DNA of 54,356 bases from Thalassospira sp. MCCC 1A01428 (GCF_002115825.1 NZ_JFJZ01000032.1:1-54356), one strand, 5' to 3'; shown: positions 1-8,810, counted from the first letter of the stretch. Numbers and translations are program-made. The notes: generated by a model from the letters alone, not told the origin.

Positions 1-941
1 TCAAATGCCGGGACTAAACACGTAACCGCCGTACTCCATAGCATGATCTGCAAGGCGGAATGATCCTGGCGCAGACGGGCAATAACAACGAAATACGCGC
101 CATAAAACCCTGCCGCAACAATCGCCAGAACATCCCCATAAACCGACCCGTTGCCCCGTGCGCTGGCAAAAAACAGGCACATTGCCCCCAACATGGCAAT
201 CGGCAAGCCCTGCCAGAACCGTCGACTGGGGCGGCGCGCCAATCCCATCAGGCCAAAACAGCCAACGAAAAGCGGCGCCAGATTATTTAGCAAAATCGCG
301 TTGGCAACGGTTGTCATGCCAATCGCCAGATGGGCAAACATTAAATCGGCAGCAAACAAAACACCTGCAAATATCAGCAACCCGGTTTTACGTTTGGTAT
401 GCGGGGCAAAATGCGTGCCCTGTTGGGGCGTTACAGCGTCCAATGCTGCCTTGCCACCCCCTAAACGCCGTTTTGCGCCGAATAATGGTAAAATCAGTAC
501 CTGACTTGCGATCAAAAAAACCGGGGCCGATAACATTGACCGCCAAAATGCCGATGCCTCGGCCGAAACACCCGACAACCGGACAAAAATTGGGCCCAGC
601 CCCATCAGGCTTGCCGCCAGCAAAAGCCCCAATACCGGCCACAACATGGTGCGTGGGGTGGGCGTTTTTTCATCTGTCGCACCGGCCGCCTGTTCATCTT
701 TAAATGACGCGGCTGACACACCCATTTCAACTTCTGAATCAGCCGGGGCTTTTGCATTTTGGTCATTATTATTCGTGCGGGCATCTGACCTGCCGGTCGT
801 ATCGGCCCCATCTGCCGCCTCGACACCGTTTACATCATCTGCATATTCGCCATGCCCGGCTTTCTTGCGATCAGGGCAAGCGGGCGAAACTGACATACAG
901 GCGGAATTGTGCATAACCGGGGCCTCGATTAATAAAGACAT
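1..941 (-). CDS. EamA/DMT-family permease, 3' end cut off by window start
   Basis: Open reading frame of 313 codons that runs off the left edge, so the C-terminus is missing. The first ~95 residues are acidic, polar and without membrane segments. From about residue 100 there are repeated hydrophobic helices with EamA-type patterns (FWRSMLSAPVFL, then FAADLMFAHLAIGMTTVANA, then NNLAPLFVG), matching the first of the two EamA repeats. Drug/metabolite transporters of this family export small metabolites across the inner membrane; the substrate cannot be read here. The ATG at 941 lacks a clear ribosome site. An ATG at 914 has GAGG eight bases upstream and may be the true start. The gene is divergent from the LysR gene at 1061, a usual regulator-target arrangement. 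Confidence 0.8.
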   Translation of the reverse strand, partial: MSLLIEAPVMHNSACMSVSPACPDRKKAGHGEYADDVNGVEAADGADTTGRSDARTNNNDQNAKAPADSEVEMGVSAASFKDEQAAGATDEKTPTPRTMLWPVLGLLLAASLMGLGPIFVRLSGVSAEASAFWRSMLSAPVFLIASQVLILPLFGAKRRLGGGKAALDAVTPQQGTHFAPHTKRKTGLLIFAGVLFAADLMFAHLAIGMTTVANAILLNNLAPLFVGCFGLMGLARRPSRRFWQGLPIAMLGAMCLFFASARGNGSVYGDVLAIVAAGFYGAYFVVIARLRQDHSALQIMLWSTAVTCLVPAF

Positions 942-1060
942 TGTGATATTGCGCAACACCAGCCAGATTACCCTGTGCCGGAGCAAGCGTGGCCTCACCA
1001 TGCCTGCAGTCGCGGGCAAAGGGAAATCGGTTTGACTTATAGCGGAAATAACAACTTCTT

Positions 1061-1921
1061 ATGGCGTTATTAAATGTCGATATTGATTGGCTAAGAACCT
1101 TTTTAACTGTGTTGGAAACGCAAAGTTTTACCCGCACGGCCGAAATTCTTTTGCGCACCCAGCCTGCAATCAGTCAACAAATCAAACGTCTGGAAGAAAC
1201 GGTTGGAACACCCCTTGTGTCCCGGCATCGCAATCAGGTTTTACCAACCGCCACCGGCCTTGTGGTGAAATCCTATGCCGAAGACATTATCGGCCTGAAT
1301 GACCGGATGGTTGCCGACCTGCTGGAAGGTGCCCCGCCTGTTTTACGCATTGGCCTGCCCGACGATTATGCCGCCATTTTCCTGCCCGAGATTTTGCGTT
1401 CAGCCGCACAGCGCCTGCCGCAAACCGAAATCAGCTGTCATTCGGGCTACAGCACCGCCCTGGCAAAACGGGTGGCACAAGGCGAACTTGACCTTGCCAT
1501 CATGACCGCAGAATCCGATGGTGAAAGCCTGCATGTCATTTCCGAACCGTTGGTGTGGGTGGCAAACCCTGATTTTGCCCTGTCACAACGCCCGCTGCCT
1601 GTTGCGGTGTATCATGATCATTGTTCGGTTCGCAGAAGTGGCCTGGCGGCCCTGCGCCGCGATGAAATCCACCACCGCATCAGCCATAGCAGCAACGCAA
1701 ATTCCATGCTGGTGACTGCGGTTCGTGGTGGCCATGCCCTGGGTGTTATGCCCGCCTGCACTGCCCGCCATGAAGGGCTTACAATTGTGACAAGCCCCGA
1801 CCTGCCCCAATTGCCCGCCATCGACATCGCGTTAAAAATACGCGATCAGGCAAGCCCGGCGCTTCGCGAACTTGCCATCAGTGCCATTGCCGCGCTAGGC
1901 CGCGAAAACAACGCCGCCTAG
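1061..1921 (+). CDS. LysR-family transcriptional regulator
   Basis: 286 aa. An N-terminal winged helix-turn-helix at residues ~5-64 carries the family signature (LRTFLTVLETQSFTRTAEIL, TQPAISQQIKRLEE, LVSRHR), followed by a LysR substrate-binding domain starting near VLRIGLPDDYA. LysR proteins act as ligand-responsive tetramers that usually control a divergent neighbour, here the EamA permease on the minus strand; the 119-bp gap between them would hold the operator. The effector is unknown. The ribosome site before the ATG is weak. The substrate domain is slightly short compared with the usual ~300-aa family length but complete in outline. Confidence 0.9.
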   Translation: MALLNVDIDWLRTFLTVLETQSFTRTAEILLRTQPAISQQIKRLEETVGTPLVSRHRNQVLPTATGLVVKSYAEDIIGLNDRMVADLLEGAPPVLRIGLPDDYAAIFLPEILRSAAQRLPQTEISCHSGYSTALAKRVAQGELDLAIMTAESDGESLHVISEPLVWVANPDFALSQRPLPVAVYHDHCSVRRSGLAALRRDEIHHRISHSSNANSMLVTAVRGGHALGVMPACTARHEGLTIVTSPDLPQLPAIDIALKIRDQASPALRELAISAIAALGRENNAA

Positions 1922-2322
1922 ACCTGTTTGCGCACGGCACCCTGAAACATCATAATAATGCTTTAAAAACAATTAGTTAGTCGGTTTTTCACCTTGAAAA
2001 TCCGAAAGCTGTTTTGTGTCTGGTGTCCCTGGTCTTTCCACGATGCGAAAAGCAAATTTAAAACATTTGCGTCAATGAAAGACCTTCAAATAGAATTTGA
2101 TAAACAGAATAGCTTCCCAGGGTTGAAGAAGACCAATCGCATTTTTCTACCCGCAATGGACAACCCGTAAAGGGAGGCGAAAAGCCCGGCACACCGCCAA
2201 CCGGCATCAACTGGTTGCGCCAGCATTATGGCGTGGCGGTTGTTTTGATGCCGATATTTTAGAAACACAGCGCGCAGCCATCTGTGCCTGACCACAAAAT
2301 TCAAAAGCATAACGGAGACTCC
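1922..2322. other. 401-bp intergenic region with an inverted-repeat leader candidate
   Basis: No convincing coding sequence. The left part is AT-rich. Near the downstream gene there is an inverted repeat, CGGCATCAA (2202-2210) with TTGATGCCG (2245-2253), enclosing a smaller CGCCA/TGGCG stem (2218-2222 with 2229-2233). Together they could fold as a nested hairpin in the 5' leader of the GlcG/HbpS-TRAP transcript. The region presumably carries that operon's promoter; I could not define -35/-10 boxes confidently. Confidence 0.4.
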
Positions 2323-2745
2323 ATGCTAACGATCAAACGCCTTTCAATTGATGATGCAAAAATACTGATCGATGGCGCACGGGCGAAAGCTACCGACATT
2401 GGCGTGCCGATGTGCATTGCCATTGTTGATGAATCAGGCACGCTCATTGCGTTTGAACGCATGGATGGTGGCAAAGTAACCAGCACGGTTATTGCCCAGG
2501 ACAAAGCCTTCACTGCCGCAGCCGCACGCAAGGCAACACACGATTATAACGCATCGGCCCAACCCGGTAGCCTGGCCTTTGGCATCCACACCGAGGTCGG
2601 CGGGCGACTATCGATTGTGGGCGGCGGAATCCCGGTATCGGTTGATGGCGAGGTTGTTGGCGGCATCGGTCTGAGTTCAGGCACCCCGCAACAGGATATG
2701 GAATGCGCGCAGGCCGGGATTGATCATTTTTTGGCCCGGCTTTAA
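2323..2745 (+). CDS. GlcG/HbpS-family heme-binding-like protein
   Basis: 140 aa, full length for the GlcG/HbpS (DUF336) family. Typical features are an N-terminal DDAKILIDGARAKA helix, the central IAIVDESGTLIAFERMDG strand pair, TVIAQDKAFTAAAARKAT, and the glycine-rich GGGIPVSVDGEVVGGIGLSS end. The ATG at 2323 was chosen over one 13 codons upstream because CGGAG lies at 2313-2317. Family members bind heme or small organic ligands; GlcG sits in the glycolate locus of E. coli but its function is unsettled. It is the first gene of an apparent operon with the TRAP genes 175 bp downstream, so a role linked to a 2-oxo- or 2-hydroxy-acid is plausible but inferred. Confidence 0.85.
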   Translation: MLTIKRLSIDDAKILIDGARAKATDIGVPMCIAIVDESGTLIAFERMDGGKVTSTVIAQDKAFTAAAARKATHDYNASAQPGSLAFGIHTEVGGRLSIVGGGIPVSVDGEVVGGIGLSSGTPQQDMECAQAGIDHFLARL

Positions 2746-2763
2746 CCGAACCGCATAAACTTC

Positions 2764-2850
2764 GCAGCACAGCAACGCTGTGCTGCAACCGCGACAAGGA
2801 ATGGGAGACTGCCCATCGCAGAATACGAAATGGCACATGACGTGCCATTT
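2764..2850 (+). repeat. Three successive intercistronic hairpins
   Basis: Between the GlcG-like gene and dctP there are three perfect stem-loops in a row. GCAGCACAGC pairs with GCTGTGCTGC (2764-2786, 3-nt loop). ATGGG pairs with CCCAT (2801-2805 with 2812-2816). AAATGGCAC pairs with GTGCCATTT (2828-2850, 5-nt loop). None is followed by a U-tract, so they look like processing, stabilising or attenuating structures rather than simple terminators. Confidence 0.6.
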
Positions 2851-2919
2851 CACCCCGGACGCCGACCGATCAATAAAAATCACGGCATGCGTCCTTTACC
2901 TCAACGGGAGGAAGAACTG

Positions 2920-4035
2920 ATGAGTGACGTAACCAAAACCGGCATGGATCGCCGGAATTTTCTACGTACCACCACACTTGCCGCTGCGGGGGCAGCTGTT
3001 AGTGCGCCGTTCCTGTCCAATACTGCCCTTGCCGCCGGCACCACCTGGAAAATCCAGTCAGTGTGGGATGCGGGCACGGTGGGTTACACCCTGTTTGAAG
3101 AATGGTGTAACAACATGGCCGAAAAAAGCAGTGGCGAATTAACCTTCAAGCCATTCCCGGCCAAAGCCGTTGCCGCCGATAACAATGCCCTGTTTGATTC
3201 GGTACGCACCGGCGTTTTGCAGGCCATGAACCCCTTTACCCTGTATTGGTCAGGTAAAATTCCGGCATCGGTGTTTTTGTCATCCTACCCCGCCGGACCA
3301 GACCAGCCCGCCCAGTGGGACACCATGTTTTACGGCTTGGGTATGCTGGAAAAAACCCGCGAAATTTATAAAAAATACGGCCTTTTTTATGTCGGCCCCA
3401 TCCATCACGATGCCAACGTTATCCATTCCAAAAAACCGGTCAACAGCCTGGCCGATCTTAAAGGCATGAAAATTCGCCTGCCCGGCGGCATGGTTGCCGA
3501 AGTATTTGAACAGTTCGGCGTTTCCACCGTCAGCCTGCCAGGATCGGATATTTTCCCCGCCCTTGAAAAAGGCACCATTGATGCTGCCGATTATGTCGGA
3601 CCGGCCGTGAACTGGGATTTGGGCTTTGCCCAGGTAACCAATTACATTCTGTTTGGCCCCCCTGGTGTGATGTCGGTTTACCAGCCGGTCGATTTGATGG
3701 ACCTGACAGTAAACATGCGGGCCTGGATGCAGCTTCCCGACCCGATGAAACAACTGGTAGAAGACCAGGTTCATGCCTATTCGCTGCATCACTATGTCAC
3801 CATCCAGAAACGTAATGTCGAAGCACTGGAAAAATTCAAACAGGCAGGTTCAAAAGTGTCCCGTCTGAGCGCCGAAGACATGCAGGAATTCCGCCGTGCG
3901 GCCATCCCGGTCTGGTATCGCTGGGCCAACAAAAATGACGATGCCAAGGAAATTTTCAAGCTCCAGCTTGATTTCCTGATGAACGATATTGTTGGCTATA
4001 TCTCGCAAGACGACATCAAGGGCCAGTCGCTTTGA
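2920..4035 (+). CDS. TRAP transporter substrate-binding protein (TakP/COG4663-like)
   Basis: 371 aa. The ATG at 2920 follows a strong CGGGAGGAAG site. The N-terminus is a Tat-type signal (DRRNFLRTTTLAAAGAAV ending near ALAA), so it is probably exported folded to the periplasm. The mature part matches the DctP fold of the TakP or mannitol/chloroaromatic-type TRAP systems, with MKIRLPGGMVAEVFEQFGV then LPGSDIFPALEKGTIDAA. The arginine of KIRLPG is the position that contacts the ligand carboxylate in this superfamily. TakP binds 2-oxo monocarboxylates, so that substrate class is inferred. A stem-loop with a T-run follows before dctQ, which would let this gene be expressed in excess of the membrane subunits. 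Confidence 0.88.
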   Translation: MSDVTKTGMDRRNFLRTTTLAAAGAAVSAPFLSNTALAAGTTWKIQSVWDAGTVGYTLFEEWCNNMAEKSSGELTFKPFPAKAVAADNNALFDSVRTGVLQAMNPFTLYWSGKIPASVFLSSYPAGPDQPAQWDTMFYGLGMLEKTREIYKKYGLFYVGPIHHDANVIHSKKPVNSLADLKGMKIRLPGGMVAEVFEQFGVSTVSLPGSDIFPALEKGTIDAADYVGPAVNWDLGFAQVTNYILFGPPGVMSVYQPVDLMDLTVNMRAWMQLPDPMKQLVEDQVHAYSLHHYVTIQKRNVEALEKFKQAGSKVSRLSAEDMQEFRRAAIPVWYRWANKNDDAKEIFKLQLDFLMNDIVGYISQDDIKGQSL

Positions 4036-4044
4036 TCTGAGCAA

Positions 4045-4097
4045 ACCGGGGGCCGCTTTGTGCGAATATCGCCTTGCCCTGCCCCCGGTATCTTTTT
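4045..4097 (+). terminator. Attenuator-like hairpin between dctP and dctQ
   Basis: ACCGGGGGC (4045-4053) pairs perfectly with GCCCCCGGT (4081-4089) across a 27-nt loop and is followed by ATCTTTTTG. This looks like a leaky intrinsic terminator that reduces transcription of the membrane genes relative to the binding protein. The dctQ ribosome site GGGAGG lies just downstream at 4102-4107. Confidence 0.6.
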
Positions 4098-4112
4098 GCG
4101 TGGGAGGAATTC

Positions 4113-4817
4113 ATGTCTGGCCTTCAAGAAGGTTTCGGCTTTGTCATGCCGCACTGGCTGTATTGGGGATGGCTGGCCGTCATGCCCCTGATCATGATTG
4201 CGTGGGAAAGCCGCCAATCAAAAAAAACAGCCCCCCAACCGGACCATCAAGATCCGGCGGCAGATCTGCTTGCCGAGGAAGACCCGCTGATCCGCTATGG
4301 GATCAAGGGCAATATCGTTACCCGTATCATTGACTGTCTTAGCGAAAAATCCGGCCTGTTCATTGCATTCTGGACAATCAACACCGTGATTTTTTACTTC
4401 TTTGAAGTGGTGATGCGCTACCTGTTCAATATGCCAACCATCTGGGTGCATGAAGCATCGTTCCTGCTGTTTGGTATGCAATATTTGCTGGCAGGGGCCT
4501 ATGCCATGCTGCACGGTGCCCATGTAAGGGTTGATATCGTTTACAACCTGCTGCCGGACCGGGGCCGGGTGGGCATGGATGTTTTTACATCGGTCTTTTT
4601 CTTTATTTTCGCGCTGGCGCTGGCCGGGACATCCTTGCGATTTTTTACCGATTCCTACGACATGGGTGAAACCACGGTTGAAACCTGGGGCATTCAATAC
4701 TGGCCGGTCAAAGGCATGATGTTGCTAGGTGCCGTCCTTATCCTGCTTGCCGGTGTGTCCAAACTGATCAAGGACATCATGCTGTTTGTTGAAATGGGCA
4801 AGGAGGGCGCACGATGA
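4113..4817 (+). CDS. TRAP transporter small permease DctQ
   Basis: 234 aa, larger than typical DctQ (~160-180 aa). It has an extra N-terminal membrane helix (WLYWGWLAVMPLIMIAW), a ~45-residue polar stretch, and then the usual four-helix DctQ core with IWVHEASFLLFGMQYLLAGAYAM and HGAHVRVDIVY. The large form is characteristic of the TakP/COG4665 class and fits the long DctM partner. It lies in the inner membrane as part of the Na+-driven TRAP complex. The start at 4113 is set by GGGAGG. The stop overlaps the next start by four bases (ATGA), implying translational coupling. Confidence 0.87.
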   Translation: MSGLQEGFGFVMPHWLYWGWLAVMPLIMIAWESRQSKKTAPQPDHQDPAADLLAEEDPLIRYGIKGNIVTRIIDCLSEKSGLFIAFWTINTVIFYFFEVVMRYLFNMPTIWVHEASFLLFGMQYLLAGAYAMLHGAHVRVDIVYNLLPDRGRVGMDVFTSVFFFIFALALAGTSLRFFTDSYDMGETTVETWGIQYWPVKGMMLLGAVLILLAGVSKLIKDIMLFVEMGKEGAR

Positions 4818-6370
4818 CTTCGTCTGCAACATCACCAACAGCCCCCCGCACCCCGCGCCCCAACAGCGCAATGGGCAAATTCGGGACCTGGCTTTTAATC
4901 ATCGCATCCGTGCTGGCTGCTTTTGTTGTCATCGTCGAGGTGATCAATATTCTGCTTTATGATCCCTGGAGCGACGAGGTTTTCCTGTTTCGCAGTGCCG
5001 GTATCCTTGCCAGTGTCGATATCAGCACATTAACCTGGATAATGTTCGGATCATTGGTCGTGGTGCTGATGATGGGCCTGCCGCTGGCCTTTGTTACCGG
5101 CGGGCTTGGGGTGGTGTTTATCTATCTGGTGGGGGATTCCACCATGTTAAACATCATTCCCGGTCGCATCTTCCCGATGATGACCAATTCGGACCTTGCC
5201 GCCATCCCCTTGTTCATTTTCATGGCATCCATGCTGGAACGCGCCGGCCTGATCGAGGAAATGTTCAACGTTGTCTATAAATGGCTGGGCGGGCTTAGTG
5301 GCGGGCTGGCTGCAGCCACCATTCTGGCATCAACCATCCTTGCTGCCATGGTCGGTGTCATCGGCGCCGCCGTTGTCACCATGGGCATTATTGCCCTGCC
5401 CGCCATGTTAAAACGCAATTACGATCCACAAATCGCCATCGGCTCCATCATGGCGGGTGGTACCCTTGGTATTCTTATTCCGCCTTCCATTCTGGCCATT
5501 CTCTATGCCGTGGTGGCCCAGCAATCGGTGGGCGAACTGTATCTGGGCTCTGTCGTTCCGGGGCTTTTGCTATCGGGTATGTATATTGCCTATGTCGTGG
5601 TGCGTAGCATTAAAAACCCCAAACTGGGGCCTCCGGTGCCAGTATCCGAACGCATCAGCTTTGCCGATAAGCTACGCCTGCTGCGTGATCTGATCGCACC
5701 GCTTATTCTGGTGTTTCTGGTTTTGGGGTTGCTGTTCGCCGGGGTTGCAACACCGGTTGAAGCCGCCGGGATCGGATCGTTTGGCGCGGTCATTGTGGCC
5801 ATGATGCATAAAAGATTTTCACTCACCGCCCTTCGCGAAGCCTCGATCGGTACGCTCAAGGCTTCGGCGATGGTCTTGTGGATCATGTTTGGCGCGTCGA
5901 TCTTTGTCGGGTTTTACATTCTGCAAGGGGGGCAGACTTTCATTACCGAAGCCATCCTTGGCACCGGCATGTCATCCTATGGCATCTTGTTTTTGCTGAT
6001 GGTGTTGCTGGTTATTCTGGGCATGTTTCTGGACTGGGTCGGCATTCTGCTGCTTGCCGTGCCCATTTTTGTGCCTATCGTCAAGGCGTTAACCTTTGAT
6101 GGCCTGTTTGGCCTGCCTGCTGTCGCGGGCGATGATGTGGTGCTGTGGTTTGGTGTGCTGTATCTGGTTAATATGCAAATGTCATTCCTAAGCCCGCCAT
6201 TTGGCTATGCCCTGTTTTACATTCGCGGTGTCTGCCCGCCTGAAATATCAATGGCGACCATCTTTAAGTCGTCTCTGGTTTTTCTGGCCCTACAGGCCCT
6301 GGGTTTGGCAATGTGCATTCTTTTACCCGGCATTGTCACCTGGCTGCCCAATCTGGTTTACGGGCACTAA
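4814..6370 (+). CDS. TRAP transporter large permease DctM
   Basis: 518 aa with many hydrophobic segments. It carries DctM hallmarks such as the MGLPLAFVTGGLGV start, IPLFIFMASMLERAGL, GGTLGILIPPSILAILYAVVA and the C-terminal MQMSFLSPPFGYALFYIRG. It is longer than the usual ~425 aa, as expected for COG4664-type DctM proteins. This subunit forms the substrate translocation channel and works with DctQ and the periplasmic binding protein. It starts within the dctQ stop codon (ATGA overlap) and is followed by a strong terminator, closing the operon. Confidence 0.92.
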   Translation: MTSSATSPTAPRTPRPNSAMGKFGTWLLIIASVLAAFVVIVEVINILLYDPWSDEVFLFRSAGILASVDISTLTWIMFGSLVVVLMMGLPLAFVTGGLGVVFIYLVGDSTMLNIIPGRIFPMMTNSDLAAIPLFIFMASMLERAGLIEEMFNVVYKWLGGLSGGLAAATILASTILAAMVGVIGAAVVTMGIIALPAMLKRNYDPQIAIGSIMAGGTLGILIPPSILAILYAVVAQQSVGELYLGSVVPGLLLSGMYIAYVVVRSIKNPKLGPPVPVSERISFADKLRLLRDLIAPLILVFLVLGLLFAGVATPVEAAGIGSFGAVIVAMMHKRFSLTALREASIGTLKASAMVLWIMFGASIFVGFYILQGGQTFITEAILGTGMSSYGILFLLMVLLVILGMFLDWVGILLLAVPIFVPIVKALTFDGLFGLPAVAGDDVVLWFGVLYLVNMQMSFLSPPFGYALFYIRGVCPPEISMATIFKSSLVFLALQALGLAMCILLPGIVTWLPNLVYGH

Positions 6371-6389
6371 CCTTTGGTCATCTAACGCA

Positions 6390-6424
6390 AAAGACCCACA
6401 CAATTTTGTGTGGGTCTTTATTTT
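6390..6424 (+). terminator. Rho-independent terminator after dctM
   Basis: AAAGACCCACACA (6390-6402) and TGTGTGGGTCTTT (6407-6419) form a 13-bp perfect stem with a 4-nt loop, followed by ATTTTCC. It ends the GlcG-TRAP transcript. Confidence 0.93.
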
Positions 6425-6594
6425 CCATGTGTCCAGGGCGTTATCATTTCCGACAGAGCGCACGACGAATAATCGATATCTCTAAAACCCACGTTCAGTT
6501 TCCATTACAGACCACTCCATCAGCATAGTAGAACCAGTTAACGTAAAACTTATATAATCAGATATCGTGATATATTCAAGGTAACGATGAAACA

Positions 6595-7122
6595 ATGGAT
6601 ATTTCAACAGACCTGATCATACCGGTAATTTCTGCAATTGTTGACTGGAGTAAAAACCTTCTTCCTCAACAAGCGGTTCTTATTACCGGGGCTCTGGCGA
6701 CAACAGGATGGATTTTTTCCGCTTCCCTTACTCGTAAGCTCAGCCGCAAACAACATACAATGTCTGCTTTGCTAGATGACGCAGAATTTCGCAAAGGGGC
6801 GGCCATCATTCGTGATTACGTCAAACAAAACCGTTACCCCATCCCCGAAAACGACGAATATAAAAACTGGCAATCGGGAATGAGGGCCTGCCTGAACCAC
6901 TATGAGTTTTTATGCTCCGGCATTCTGCGGCGCGATTTTGACGAAAAACTTATTCGCATCAATGAACGCTATAACCTGATCACAATCTACAGCTACGCCT
7001 ATAGCTATATCCAGTCATTACGCGCCGAAAAGCCACACGGCGACCAAACCGTTGATCGGCAAAATCTGTATCGCTCACTGGAAAAAGTCGCCCGGCGCTG
7101 GGCTCCTCCATGGACACGTTAA
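6595..7122 (+). CDS. DUF4760-like membrane-anchored protein of unknown function
   Basis: 175 aa. One membrane segment lies near residues 24-45 (AVLITGALATTGWIFSASLT). A soluble helical part follows with LLDDAEFRKGAAIIRDYV and LNHYEFLCSGILRRDFDEKLI. The second pattern (LN-x-(Y/F)E near a cluster of basic residues) resembles the DUF4760 family, which is uncharacterised. A TATAAT box sits at 6553-6558, about 36 bp before the ATG, and suggests its own promoter, although no good -35 box is visible. The gene is monocistronic, and its stop codon overlaps the tlyA stop on the opposite strand by three bases. Function unknown. Confidence 0.75.
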   Translation: MDISTDLIIPVISAIVDWSKNLLPQQAVLITGALATTGWIFSASLTRKLSRKQHTMSALLDDAEFRKGAAIIRDYVKQNRYPIPENDEYKNWQSGMRACLNHYEFLCSGILRRDFDEKLIRINERYNLITIYSYAYSYIQSLRAEKPHGDQTVDRQNLYRSLEKVARRWAPPWTR

Positions 7123-7880
7123 GACGTCCGATCAGACACCCCGCCGTCCTTGCATCCCCCAATCAGGAATTCAACATTTCCTTCCGGGCCGGTAATCGGA
7201 CTGGTCGCAATACCCAGTACGCGCCAGCCAGGAACATTGGCCAGCCAGTCGGAAATAGTATCGCACACTTCCTGATGCAATTCGGGTTCGCGTACCACGC
7301 CTTTTTTGCCAACCCGTTCCTTGCCAACCTCGAATTGCGGTTTGATCAATGCGACCAAATATCCGCCGGGTTTTACAAAATCCATGCTCGCAGGTAAAAC
7401 CGTGCGCAGGCCAATAAAACTGGCATCGCACACCACAATATCAACCGGGTCTGTAATCTGTTCAGCGGTAATATGGCGGGCATTGGTTTTTTCCATCACC
7501 ACCACGCGGTCGTCATTGCGCAGTTTCCAGTCCAGCTGACCCTGCCCGACATCAATGGCATAAACCTTTGTCGCCCCATTTTGCAGCAATACATCGGTAA
7601 AGCCGCCCGTCGAACATCCCACATCGATGGCGGTAAAACCGGTGGCATCGATGGCGAATTCGCCCAGGCCCTTTTCCAGCTTTAACCCGCCGCGTGATAC
7701 CCACGGGTGCGGCTGGCCGCGCAAGGTAAGGGATATATCCTCGCGCACCTGCATCCCGGGTTTATCAAGCCGCTGCTCGCGGGTAAATACATCCCCGGCC
7801 ATAATATGGGCCTGGGCCTTGCCAAGGCTTTCGACCATGCCGCGGTCGACAAGCATCTGATCCAAACGTTTTTTTGCCAT
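7119..7880 (-). CDS. tlyA: TlyA-family rRNA 2'-O-methyltransferase
   Basis: 253 aa. The N-terminal S4 RNA-binding domain (RLDQMLVDRGMVESLGKAQAHIMAGDV) is followed by a FtsJ-like Rossmann methyltransferase domain with the SAM motif AIDVGCSTGGFTDVLLQNGA and downstream VVCDASFIGLR and ALIKPQFEVGKE. TlyA proteins methylate rRNA 2'-OH positions (16S C1409 and 23S C1920 in mycobacteria). Many were named hemolysins. In many alphaproteobacteria tlyA directly follows dxs; here dxs lies 14 kb away on the same strand. The stop overlaps the convergent neighbour's stop. Confidence 0.92.
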   Translation of the reverse strand: MAKKRLDQMLVDRGMVESLGKAQAHIMAGDVFTREQRLDKPGMQVREDISLTLRGQPHPWVSRGGLKLEKGLGEFAIDATGFTAIDVGCSTGGFTDVLLQNGATKVYAIDVGQGQLDWKLRNDDRVVVMEKTNARHITAEQITDPVDIVVCDASFIGLRTVLPASMDFVKPGGYLVALIKPQFEVGKERVGKKGVVREPELHQEVCDTISDWLANVPGWRVLGIATSPITGPEGNVEFLIGGCKDGGVSDRTS

Positions 7881-7950
7881 GCGGGTTTGTAACGTACCTG
7901 TATGAAAAAATCACGCGCGGTTTACGCAAATTTACCTGCGGGAACTGGCG

Positions 7951-8628
7951 CTAGCTCGCCAATGGTTCCAGATAGGCGCGCGGCACCATTGCCAGCAAAT
8001 CCTTAAGGGCTTCCCCTTGCACTGCCAAATGCGCACGCATTAAATCTGCCGCATTGTCGGCTTTGCCGCTGGCAATCGCCTCGAGAATTTCAGCATGTTC
8101 ATTATTGGATTTTTCCACCCGGCCCGGCCGATGCAGCTGCAAACGACGATACGGCGACAACCGGTTACGCACCGTTTTGGTCTGCCGCTCCAGATACGAA
8201 TTTCGACATCCGGAATAGATTGCCTCGTGGAAACGCACATTGGCCGCATAATAGGCATCGGCATCCACCTGCCCGCGCAGGGCATCGCATTCGGCGGAAA
8301 GTTCATAAAGCCGGTCGATATCGGCCTTTGCCATGCGCCGCGCGGCCAGCCGGGCACACATGGCTTCAAGCTCGGCCATAACCTCAAACATCTCGATCAG
8401 TTCGCCAACCGTGATTGATGCAACAACCGTTCCACGCCGGGGTAATGTTGCCACCAGCCCACTTCGCGCCAGGGATTGCAGGGCCTCGCGCACCGGCGTT
8501 CGCGAAACATTAAAGCGTTCGCTCAGGCCGCGCTCGTCAAGGCGGTCGCCCGGCTGAAGCAACCCGGTAACAATATCGCGCTCCAGTGCCTGCACCAGAT
8601 CTTCTGCCAGTTTGCCGTTTCGCGCCAT
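7951..8628 (-). CDS. GntR-family (FCD) regulator of the malonate locus
   Basis: 225 aa. A GntR winged HTH spans residues ~10-75 (LQPGDRLDERGLSERFNVSR then TPVREALQSLARSGLV), and the C-terminal FCD effector domain has the histidines typical of metal/carboxylate sites (RFHEAIYSGCRN, NNEHAEILEAIASGKA). The ATG at 8628 is preceded by GGAGGA at good spacing; a longer reading from 8718 lacks support. It is divergent from the matPQMAB operon and flanks two TGGTATAC sites. Rhizobial malonate loci carry a similar FCD-type GntR repressor (MatR/GtrA) relieved by malonate, so the same role is inferred here. Confidence 0.88.
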   Translation of the reverse strand: MARNGKLAEDLVQALERDIVTGLLQPGDRLDERGLSERFNVSRTPVREALQSLARSGLVATLPRRGTVVASITVGELIEMFEVMAELEAMCARLAARRMAKADIDRLYELSAECDALRGQVDADAYYAANVRFHEAIYSGCRNSYLERQTKTVRNRLSPYRRLQLHRPGRVEKSNNEHAEILEAIASGKADNAADLMRAHLAVQGEALKDLLAMVPRAYLEPLAS

Positions 8629-8655
8629 CAGGCGTCCTCCATAAAAGCCGAAGCG

Positions 8656-8665
8656 TGGTATACCA
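8656..8665. promoter_or_regulatory. Putative GntR operator 1
   Basis: Perfect palindrome TGGTATACCA, 28 bp upstream of the regulator start, so binding here would give autorepression. The GTATAC core resembles the operator described for rhizobial MatR. Confidence 0.65.
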
Positions 8666-8810
8666 GAACATAAATTCCGGCCCGTTTCAAAGAAATTCAG
8701 AAGCAAAAACGCAGGCAATTTCGCTGCATTGCAAAATCAAAAGTCTTTTTAAACAGCGTTTTTCAGCATTCCAGCGCACCTTCCGTATGTGGCATTGCAA
8801 AAGGCCAATC

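Noticed and set aside
2086..2310. 74-codon minus-strand frame before the GlcG-like gene
   Set aside because: No ribosome site, crosses the inverted repeat at 2202-2253 and has no family resemblance.
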